From Thauera sp. 2A1 (GTDB taxonomy: Bacteria > Pseudomonadota > Gammaproteobacteria > Burkholderiales > Rhodocyclaceae): DNA of 64,000 nt. The notes under the pieces are model-generated. The model was not told the DNA's origin, did no database searches, and saw nothing but the letters and a program-made list of their open reading frames with translations. Shown one piece after another: positions 27,264-35,283 of this stretch (position 1 is its first letter; every line of letters starts with the position of its first letter). The DNA lies in assembly GCF_009469595.2 (NCBI RefSeq), contig NZ_SSXV01000004.1, positions 124,001 through 188,000 on the forward strand, in the 5' to 3' direction. Made by a program: the position numbers and the translations under genes.

Positions 27264-28970
27264 ATGAGCAAACAAAAACTAGAACTTACCTGGATCGGGA
27301 AGGAGAAGCGGCCCAAGCTGGAGCCGCGCATCCTGCTCGAAGACCCCGAGAAGTCCTATCACGCCAAGCATCGCGTCTCCGACAACGACATCTTCGACAA
27401 TCGGCTGATTTTTGGCGACAACCTATTAGCGCTCAAGGCGCTGGAGGCCGAGTTTGCGGGCAAGGTGAAGTGCGTGTTCATTGATCCTCCGTACAACACT
27501 GGAAGTGCGTTTGAGCACTACGACGATGGACTTGAACACTCAATTTGGCTGGGATTGATGCGAGACCGTCTTGAGATCATCAAACGCCTACTTTCCGCTG
27601 ATGGCTCCTTATGGATAGCAATTGACGACAATGAAGGGCACTACTTGAAGGTGCTCTGCGACGAGGTTTTTGGGCGTCAGGCGTTTGTCTCGTCGATGGT
27701 GTGGGAGAACTTTTACGGGCGCAGCAATGCAGCGGCTGTCTCGCCAGCACACAACTACGTCCTGCTGTACTCGCCAATGGGGCAGGACTGGAAGAAGGTT
27801 CGAAACCTCCTCCCGCGAGGCGAAGAAGCTGCGAGCAAGTACAAGAACCCTGACAACGACCCACGTGGTGCGTGGCGACTGGGTCCGATCTTTGCAGCCG
27901 GCGAGAGGCACGAGGGGCTCATGTACACGATAACAACGCCTTCTGGGCGGTCGGTAAGCCCCCCCAAGGGAAGTCACTGGCGCATGCTGGAAGATGACTT
28001 CTGGAAGATGGTCAAGGAAGGCAGGATCGTGTTTGGTGAAAAGGGAGACAACAATCCAGCCGTCAAACTGTTTTTGCGTGAAGTTCAGGAAGGCTTGGTA
28101 CCTCGGACTTGGTGGTCTCATTCAGAAGTCGGTCACTCGCAGGAAGCGAAGCGAGAGATTCAGGCGCTCTTCCCAGAAGATGTGCCTTTCGATACACCGA
28201 AGCCGGAACGTCTGCTCAGGCAGGTGATAACGATTGCCACCAATCCCGGCGACATCGTATTGGACTCCTTCGCCGGCTCCGGCACCACAGGAGCGGTGGC
28301 GCACAAAATGGGGCGCCGCTGGATCATGGTCGAACTAGGCGAGCACTGCCACACATGTGTCATCCCGCGACTCCGCAAGGTGATTGACGGTACAGATGAG
28401 GGAGGGGTCACCGAGAGCGTTGGTTGGCAGGGTGGCGGCGGGTTCCGCTATTACCGCCTTGCCCCCAGCCTGATCGTCAACGACCGCTGGGGCAACCCTG
28501 TTGTTAACCCGGAGTACAACGCCGCGATGCTGGCCGAGGCCCTGGCGAAGCTGGAAGGCTTCACCTACGCACCCTCGGAGACGCGCTGGTGGCAGCACGG
28601 CCACTCCAGCGAGCGCGATTTCATCTGTGTCACCACTCAAAACCTGTCCGCCGAGCAGTTGCAGGCTTTGTCCGATGAAGTTGGCCCCGAGCAGAGCCTG
28701 CTGGTGTGCTGTTCGGCCTTCCGCGGCGTAACGGCCGCCAGGGCATCCGAGCGTTGGCCGAACCTGACACTGAAGAAGATTCCCAGGATGGTGCTGGCCC
28801 GCTGTGAGTGGGGCCAGGACGACTACAGCCTGAACGTGGCCAATCTGCCGATGGCGCAGCTTGCGAAGGCCGAGCCTGCGGCCACGGTCGATAACAGCAA
28901 GAAGATCAAGAACAAGAATGCGGCCCTCGCCAACGCGGGACAGGGCGGCCTGTTTGGGGGGAACGAATAA
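27264..28970 (+). CDS. mod: Type III restriction-modification methyltransferase subunit (Mod)
   Basis: A 568-residue beta-class DNA methyltransferase. Motif IV 'DPPYNTG' begins at Asp74 and motif I 'DSFAGSGTTG' at Asp334, the IV-before-I order that defines type III Mod enzymes. The central about 200 residues would be the target recognition domain; codon use there (27.5-28.3 kb) is visibly more AT-rich than the flanks, as in domain exchange. It overlaps res by one base (TAATG). It modifies host DNA and gives sequence specificity to the Mod-Res complex. Confidence 0.9.
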   Translation: MSKQKLELTWIGKEKRPKLEPRILLEDPEKSYHAKHRVSDNDIFDNRLIFGDNLLALKALEAEFAGKVKCVFIDPPYNTGSAFEHYDDGLEHSIWLGLMRDRLEIIKRLLSADGSLWIAIDDNEGHYLKVLCDEVFGRQAFVSSMVWENFYGRSNAAAVSPAHNYVLLYSPMGQDWKKVRNLLPRGEEAASKYKNPDNDPRGAWRLGPIFAAGERHEGLMYTITTPSGRSVSPPKGSHWRMLEDDFWKMVKEGRIVFGEKGDNNPAVKLFLREVQEGLVPRTWWSHSEVGHSQEAKREIQALFPEDVPFDTPKPERLLRQVITIATNPGDIVLDSFAGSGTTGAVAHKMGRRWIMVELGEHCHTCVIPRLRKVIDGTDEGGVTESVGWQGGGGFRYYRLAPSLIVNDRWGNPVVNPEYNAAMLAEALAKLEGFTYAPSETRWWQHGHSSERDFICVTTQNLSAEQLQALSDEVGPEQSLLVCCSAFRGVTAARASERWPNLTLKKIPRMVLARCEWGQDDYSLNVANLPMAQLAKAEPAATVDNSKKIKNKNAALANAGQGGLFGGNE

Positions 28971-31705
28971 TGAGCACCCGCGTCCTGCACGCCGTTACCG
29001 GTCGTCTGTCTCTTCGTCCGCCGCAAGCCGAGTCCCTTATCAAGCTCGCTCGCGCGCTTGATGCTGCGCCCGAGCTATTGGGTCACGAGCGTGATGTCTC
29101 GGCCATTCTGTCCACGTTGAAGGCCGAGTTCAGCACGCTGGAGGACTTCGAGCGCGAGTTCCCGTCGCTGTGTTTCGCGCTGGCCACGGGCGTGGGCAAG
29201 ACGCGCCTAATGGGAGCCTTTATCGCCTACTTGCATCTAGCGCACGGCATCAACAACTTCTTCGTGCTCGCACCCAACCTGACGATCTACAACAAGCTCA
29301 TCACGGACTTTACGCGCAACACGCCGAAGTACGTGTTCAAGGGGATCGCCGAATTCGCGCAGCAACCGCCGCTGATCATCACCGGCGACAACTACGACCA
29401 GACCGGTGCAGCGGTAGACGATCAATCGATGGGCTTCGCCCACGACGTGCGCATCAACATCTTCAACATTTCCAAGATCAACTCCGAGGTACGCGGCGGC
29501 AAGGAGCCGCGCATCAAGCGGATGAAGGAAGTGCTGGGCGACAGCTACTTCAACCATCTGGCCAACCTGTCTGACCTGGTGCTGCTGATGGACGAGTCGC
29601 ACCGCTACCGGGCCAGCGCCGGCGTGCGCGCCATCAACGAACTCAAGCCGCTGTTCGGTCTGGAAGTGACGGCGACACCGTTCGTCGAGTCCAGCCGTGG
29701 GCCGGTGCCGTTCAAGAACGTGGTGATCGACTACCCGCTGGCGCGGGCGATGGAGGATGGCTTCGTCAAGGAGCCGGCCGTGGTCACCCAGCGCAACTTC
29801 GACGCCAAGGCTCACACGCCCGAGGAGATCGAGAAGACCAAGCTGGAAGACGGCGTGCGCCTGCACGAGACGACCAAAGTCGAGCTGCTCACCTACGCCC
29901 GCGAGAACGGCGTCAAGCCGGTCAAGCCCTTCATGCTCGTCATCGCCCGCGATACCACGCACGCGGGGCAACTCTTGGCGCTTCTGGAGTCGGAAGCCTT
30001 CTACGAGGGGCGTTACCAGGGCAAGGTGATCCAGGTCGATTCCAGCCGTACCGGCGCGGAGGAAGAAGAGATGATCACGCGCCTGCTAGCCGTGGAGAGC
30101 GTGGACGAGCCGACCGAGATCGTGATTCACGTCAACATGCTCAAGGAGGGCTGGGACGTAACCAACCTCTATACCATCGTGCCGCTGCGCGCCGCCAATG
30201 CCCGCACGTTGATCGAACAGTCCATCGGGCGTGGCCTGCGACTGCCCTACGGCAAACGCACGGGCGTCGCGTCGGTGGATCGCTTGAACATCGTCGCGCA
30301 CGACAAGTTCCAGGAGATCATCGACGAGGCCAACCGCGGCGACTCGCCGATTCGCCTGAAGCAGGTCATCCTCGATGCGCCGAGCGCCGACGACAAGAAG
30401 GTCAGCGTGCAGGTCGAGTCCGGGGCAGCGGCGCGTCTCGGTTTGACGGAAGCACCGGTCGTGATCACAGGGGTTTCAGCCACTGACAGTGGAGCGGAAG
30501 TCCCCGCGCCCAAACCGGTGTTCACCACGGAGGCGGAGAAGCAGGCCGCGCGCGTGGTCATGGACGTCATCGGCAAGTACGAGGTCAAGCGCGATCTGGT
30601 GCCCACCAGCAGCGCGCTGCTGAAACCAGAAGTGCAGAAGGAAATCCTCGCGGAAGTGGCAGAACGGTTGAAGCCGCTGCAAGGCGAATTGCTGGCGGGC
30701 GTGGATGAATCAGTCCCCGCACTTGACTTGTCCGCCGTGGTGGCGAAGACCACCGAGATCGTGGTGCAGCAGACCATCGACATCCCGCGCATCGCGGTGG
30801 TACCGACTGGCGAGGTCACGACGGGCTTCCACGCCTTCAAGCTGGATGTGAGCCAGCTTCATCTCCAGCCAGGCCAACGCGAGATCGTCGGGCAGATGCT
30901 GCGCACCAACGAGCAGTTCACCCTGGCCGCCGAGGTCGGACTCAAGGAGCAGCGCCCGGAGGACTACATCGTCCACGCGCTGGTGGACTTCGATGACATC
31001 GACTACTTCACCCACGCCGACCTCCTCTACGACCTCGCAGGCCAGATGGTGCAGCACCTGCGCAGTTATCTGTCCGAGGACGAAGCCATCAGCGTCCTCG
31101 ATCGTGACCGCCGCTTGATCGCACGGGAAATCCACGCGCAGATGACGGCCCACTTCTGGGAAGAGGCGACGGAGTACGAGGTGCAGGTCAGTCGCGGTTT
31201 CACCGAACTCAGGCCTTGCAACTGCACCGCTACGGCAGGCCAGACGGCCCACCACTTCCGGGAGACCGTGACCGAGACCAGTCGCATCAAGCAGATGCTC
31301 TTCGGTGGCTTCGCGCGTTGTCTGTATCCGCTGCAGAAGTTCGACTCGGATACCGAGCGGCGCTTCGCCATCATCCTGGAGCGCGACGCCTTGAAGTGGT
31401 TCAAGCCCGCGAAGGGGCAGTTCCAGATCTACTACAAGCTCGGCACCGAGCAGCCGGAATACATCCCCGACTTCGTCGCCGAGACGGACGCGATCATCTT
31501 CATAGTGGAGACCAAGGCGCGCGCCGACATCAACACGCAGGAGGTTCAGGCCAAGGCCGCTGCCGCCATGCGCTGGTGCAAGCACGCATCTGATCACGCG
31601 GCGAGCGTAGGCACCAAGCCCTGGAAGTACCTGCTGGTGCCCCATGACGAAGTCAGCGAGTCGAAACGGCTCGCGGATTACCTGCGCTTTGAGGTCAAGG
31701 CGTAA
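28970..31705 (+). CDS. res: Type III restriction enzyme subunit (Res), helicase-nuclease
   Basis: A 911-residue superfamily 2 helicase with C-terminal nuclease. Walker A is 'ATGVGKT' at about 72-78, motif II is DESH at about 208-211, and motif VI is in 'EQSIGRGLRLPYG'. The PD-(D/E)XK nuclease core is at the C-terminal end: Asp834 in 'IPDFV', then Glu847 and Lys849 in 'IVETKA'. All catalytic residues are present, so the type III system looks functional. It cuts unmodified DNA with two inverted sites in known type III systems. It is 114 bases before the AAA_13 gene. Confidence 0.9.
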   Translation: MSTRVLHAVTGRLSLRPPQAESLIKLARALDAAPELLGHERDVSAILSTLKAEFSTLEDFEREFPSLCFALATGVGKTRLMGAFIAYLHLAHGINNFFVLAPNLTIYNKLITDFTRNTPKYVFKGIAEFAQQPPLIITGDNYDQTGAAVDDQSMGFAHDVRINIFNISKINSEVRGGKEPRIKRMKEVLGDSYFNHLANLSDLVLLMDESHRYRASAGVRAINELKPLFGLEVTATPFVESSRGPVPFKNVVIDYPLARAMEDGFVKEPAVVTQRNFDAKAHTPEEIEKTKLEDGVRLHETTKVELLTYARENGVKPVKPFMLVIARDTTHAGQLLALLESEAFYEGRYQGKVIQVDSSRTGAEEEEMITRLLAVESVDEPTEIVIHVNMLKEGWDVTNLYTIVPLRAANARTLIEQSIGRGLRLPYGKRTGVASVDRLNIVAHDKFQEIIDEANRGDSPIRLKQVILDAPSADDKKVSVQVESGAAARLGLTEAPVVITGVSATDSGAEVPAPKPVFTTEAEKQAARVVMDVIGKYEVKRDLVPTSSALLKPEVQKEILAEVAERLKPLQGELLAGVDESVPALDLSAVVAKTTEIVVQQTIDIPRIAVVPTGEVTTGFHAFKLDVSQLHLQPGQREIVGQMLRTNEQFTLAAEVGLKEQRPEDYIVHALVDFDDIDYFTHADLLYDLAGQMVQHLRSYLSEDEAISVLDRDRRLIAREIHAQMTAHFWEEATEYEVQVSRGFTELRPCNCTATAGQTAHHFRETVTETSRIKQMLFGGFARCLYPLQKFDSDTERRFAIILERDALKWFKPAKGQFQIYYKLGTEQPEYIPDFVAETDAIIFIVETKARADINTQEVQAKAAAAMRWCKHASDHAASVGTKPWKYLLVPHDEVSESKRLADYLRFEVKA

Positions 31706-31819
31706 TTGAGTTGCCCTCGATCGACTTCGATGAGCAAGAGCGATTCCGGCAAGGCACCCAGGCGGCGGGAAATCGCCGCTTCACGGGCATGATGAACCGG
31801 CAGGGAAGAGGAACAAGAA

Positions 31820-34447
31820 ATGCAGAAGCCCGCCGCACAGCAGAAGACCGTCCTGGATACGATTCTGGACTGGTCAAAGGATCGTCCACTCTGGCAGCGT
31901 GATGCCCTGCGCCGCATCATCGCAAACGGCCGTCTGACGGACGCCGATATCGGCGAACTCGTGGACCTTTGCAAACAGGGCAAAGGTGCCCCCGTAGGCG
32001 CGCTGAAAGCGGTACCGCTGGAGAAGGCCCACCTTCCGGCCAACCCCGGTCAGACCGCCGCGGTATCGCTTCTGTCGATCGCCGACGTGACCGGCGTGAA
32101 CAACCTTGCCGCCGGCCAAACCCTCGGCTTCGAGCCGAATGGAATCACGATCATCTACGGCGACAACGGTGCGGGCAAGTCCGGCTACGCACGAATCCTG
32201 AAGCGCGCATGTCGTGCAAGGCATGCCGGAAAGATCGAACCCAATGTGTATGCCGATCAGCCCCCGAAGCGCGTCGGCGCGAACATCACGTACGGGGTCG
32301 GCGGTGTGCCGCAGCCGGTCGAACAGTGGCAGAACGGCGTGAATCCGCATGCAACGCTGTCAGCGGTGAGCGTGTTCGATAGCGACTGCGCCTCAGTGCA
32401 TATCCGCGAGAAGAACGAAGTCGCATTCCGCCCCTTTGGCCTGGACGTACCGGATGAGCTTGCTGCAGCCTGCCAGGCGGTGAAGGATGCCCTCGCAGCT
32501 GAGCAGAAGCAGCTTGAGAAGGCCCGCAATCCGATCTTTGCGGCGCCGACCTGGAAGGCCACCACGGCCGTGGGGAAGGCGCTTGCCGCGCTGAACGCCA
32601 ACACAGACGCAAAGAAGATCGAAGCCCTGGCGGCGCTCTCGGCAGACGAAAGCGCCCGTCTTGAGCGTCTGCGGGAAGACCTGTCGAAGAATCCGACCAA
32701 GGCGGCGGCGGAACAGACCGTCAAAGCCGACAACGTCATGCGGCTGATTACCGTGGTGAACAGCGTTGCAGCCAGAACCACCGATGAGGACCTGCTGGCA
32801 GCCGCTGCCCTCGCGAGGGACGCACGGTCGAAACGGGACGCTGCACGTCTTGCCGCGGAGAAGGCCTTCACGGGCGAACCCCTTGCCGGCGTCGGCGGCG
32901 AGACGTGGCGGGCGCTTTGGGATTCCGCCCGACGCTACTCGACGGAGATCGCATACCCCGGACAGCCGTTCCCGCCGTCGGCCGAAGACGCGCATTGCAT
33001 GCTTTGCCAGCAGCCATTGGAAGCTGAGGCACGTGCACGGATGGCACGCTTCGAGGATTTCATCCAGAAGGACACGGAACAGCTGGCACGCGAGGCAGAG
33101 AAGGCAGCTCAGACCGCACGGCAGACCATAGCTGCCGGGGCAATCGGCACGCGGGCGGTGAAGGCCAGTCTTGACGAGCTGGGCCTCCAGAATGAGGTGC
33201 TGCAGCAGCAGACGCGCCGCTTCATCGCCGCAGCCCGGCTGCGGCGCCACGTTCTGCTCAAAGCCCTGGGCGGAAACGGCGAGGTACAGCTTCCGCCCGT
33301 TCCACTGTCGCCGCTGCCTGATCTCGGCCAGCTTCAGACCACGATCCGCAACTACGCCGCCGAGCTGCGCAAGTCGGCTGACGCGGATGAACGCAAGAAG
33401 CTCGAAGCCGATTTCGCCGAGCTGAGCGACCGGGCGCTGCTCGCCGGCATGCTGCCGGTCGTCACTGACGAAATCCAGCGGCTGAAGACCATCCGGTTTC
33501 TGACCGAGTGTGCGGGCGACACGGCGACGAACACCATCACCAAGATGGGCAACGACATTGCCGACACCGTGATTACGCCCCGGCTGCGCGACAGATTTCA
33601 GGAAGAGATCGTCAGGCTTGCGGCCTCGAAGGTTCGCGTCGAAATCGTGCGCTCCGGCGGCAAGTACGGTTCACCGCAGTATCAGGTGCGCCTCTTCGCC
33701 AAGCCGGATGCCAAGGTCCACGAAATCCTGAGCGAAGGAGAAAAGACCTGCGTGGCGCTGGCCGCCTTCATGACCGAGCTTGCCACCGCGATGCACCGCT
33801 CGGCTCTGGTCTTCGATGACCCGGTGTCCTCGTTGGACCATCGCTGGCGTGGGCAGGTGGCCAAGCGTCTCGTGGAAGAAGCGGAGAACCGTCAGGTCAT
33901 CGTCTTCACGCATGATCTGGTGTTCGTGAACGATCTGAACGACCACGCGACGAAGACCGGACGGCCAGTGCGGCTCACGACGCTCAGTCGTGCCGCCGCG
34001 GGAGCCGGTATGGTGGCCGACGGCCTGCCCTGGAAGGCCCAGAGCGTCGAAGATCGCATCGACAAGCTGGAGAAGGCGGCACGTGCGGCAAAGCTGCTGC
34101 ATGACAACAACCAAGAAGACGAGTACGCGGTCGAGGTGGCAAAGCTCTACAACGCGTTGCGCGCCACATGGGAGCGCGGCCTGGAGGACATCGCTTTCGT
34201 CCGCGTTGTTCAACGCCACAGGGACTACATCAACGCCAAGGACCTGAAGAAGGTCAGTGCGCTCACCGAGGCTGACTGCGATGCTTTCGCCGCCGGATTC
34301 AAGAGGTGCTGCGACATTGTCGACGCACACGATCCATCCAGCGGCAGGAATGCCGCGCCGCCACCACCTACTGATCTCTTTCAGGACATCCAGGCTTTGA
34401 AGGACTGGGCCGCGTCTCTGCGAGACAGGCAGAAGAAGATTGCTTGA
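31820..34447 (+). CDS. AAA_13-type SMC-like ATPase with CxxC hinge and possible C-terminal RNase domain
   Basis: An 875-residue ABC/SMC-like ATPase. Walker A 'GDNGAGKSG' lies near residue 115, the signature region is in 'ILSEGEKTCVALAAF', and Walker B is 'LVFDDPVSSLDH'. Between them are coiled coils with a CxxC at residues 393-396, which recalls the zinc hook of Rad50 and RloC. The C-terminal part has Arg781 and Glu785 in 'RATWE' and His837 in 'DAHDP', a pattern reminiscent of the R-E-H triad of PrrC/RloC anticodon nucleases. I infer an effector that is kept inactive until the restriction system is perturbed. Last gene of cargo 2, facing the TIGR03747 gene. Confidence 0.7.
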   Translation: MQKPAAQQKTVLDTILDWSKDRPLWQRDALRRIIANGRLTDADIGELVDLCKQGKGAPVGALKAVPLEKAHLPANPGQTAAVSLLSIADVTGVNNLAAGQTLGFEPNGITIIYGDNGAGKSGYARILKRACRARHAGKIEPNVYADQPPKRVGANITYGVGGVPQPVEQWQNGVNPHATLSAVSVFDSDCASVHIREKNEVAFRPFGLDVPDELAAACQAVKDALAAEQKQLEKARNPIFAAPTWKATTAVGKALAALNANTDAKKIEALAALSADESARLERLREDLSKNPTKAAAEQTVKADNVMRLITVVNSVAARTTDEDLLAAAALARDARSKRDAARLAAEKAFTGEPLAGVGGETWRALWDSARRYSTEIAYPGQPFPPSAEDAHCMLCQQPLEAEARARMARFEDFIQKDTEQLAREAEKAAQTARQTIAAGAIGTRAVKASLDELGLQNEVLQQQTRRFIAAARLRRHVLLKALGGNGEVQLPPVPLSPLPDLGQLQTTIRNYAAELRKSADADERKKLEADFAELSDRALLAGMLPVVTDEIQRLKTIRFLTECAGDTATNTITKMGNDIADTVITPRLRDRFQEEIVRLAASKVRVEIVRSGGKYGSPQYQVRLFAKPDAKVHEILSEGEKTCVALAAFMTELATAMHRSALVFDDPVSSLDHRWRGQVAKRLVEEAENRQVIVFTHDLVFVNDLNDHATKTGRPVRLTTLSRAAAGAGMVADGLPWKAQSVEDRIDKLEKAARAAKLLHDNNQEDEYAVEVAKLYNALRATWERGLEDIAFVRVVQRHRDYINAKDLKKVSALTEADCDAFAAGFKRCCDIVDAHDPSSGRNAAPPPPTDLFQDIQALKDWAASLRDRQKKIA

Positions 34448-34533
34448 AACGTGTTTGTTCGCGCCAATGCTGACGTTCTTGACGAAGCAGAGAACCGAAA
34501 CTATGGCATCGTTTATCTGGCGCAGGGCTGCAG

Positions 34534-35283
34534 CTACAGGTACTTCTTGAACGTTGCCGCCGCAATGCATACCGCCACGCCGAGCAGTGCGGCGCTGGGC
34601 AGAAGGATCAGCAGCGGGTTCACGCTGACCGGCAGTGCCAGGTAAGCTACCCACGGCAGCACGGCCAGCGGGATCAGGCTGGCCCTGGCGCGGTGATAGA
34701 TGAACCCCGACTCGCGTCCCGCGCCGAAGCGGCGGATGTCCCGGCGCACCAGGCCGTCGACCAGCCCGACGAAGGCGGCCATCAGGAACAGCGGCAGGGT
34801 CAGGCACAGCACCAGCAGCCGCACGAGGAAGACCAGCGTCGTATAGGCCGCCGCGATCAGGTAGCTCTCCACGTTCACATAGACCAAGCCGATGTAGTAG
34901 CGGAAATCCTTGGTCGGACGATGGCTGCCGGCGCTGGCCTGCGCCGAGGCGTCGCGTATCCAGTCCAGCAGACCGCTTTTCACGAACAGCCAGTCGTAGC
35001 CCTGCTCGACCAGCCGGTGCGCGGTGCGCCCCGGCTCCTGCACCAGCGCGCTGCGGGTGAAATGCGTGGAAAGCTGATCCAGCTCGTAGTGCAGCATGCC
35101 CTGCGCGTGGCGCCAGCCCTGCTCGGGCCAGAAGAAGTGCATGCCGACGCATTCGATCAGGATGCACAGCAGCAGCGCGCCGCACAGCACGCCGAAGAAG
35201 CGGAACGGCAGCGTGACCAGGCTGGCGATCAGGCCTTGCTGTCGTTGCTGCTGGCGCTGTGCCGCGACGGCCGGATCGCTCAT
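34534..35283 (-). CDS. TIGR03747 family integrating conjugative element membrane protein
   Basis: A 249-residue protein with four hydrophobic segments (about residues 25-48, 135-160, 168-185 and 212-240). It overlaps traD by four bases, its usual partner in this ICE class. It is the last gene before cargo 2, and in related ICEs the next modules are the small RAQPRD-type genes, now 16 kb away. The 86 bases between its stop and the AAA_13 gene show no clear terminator hairpin. Confidence 0.9.
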   Translation of the reverse strand: MSDPAVAAQRQQQRQQGLIASLVTLPFRFFGVLCGALLLCILIECVGMHFFWPEQGWRHAQGMLHYELDQLSTHFTRSALVQEPGRTAHRLVEQGYDWLFVKSGLLDWIRDASAQASAGSHRPTKDFRYYIGLVYVNVESYLIAAAYTTLVFLVRLLVLCLTLPLFLMAAFVGLVDGLVRRDIRRFGAGRESGFIYHRARASLIPLAVLPWVAYLALPVSVNPLLILLPSAALLGVAVCIAAATFKKYL

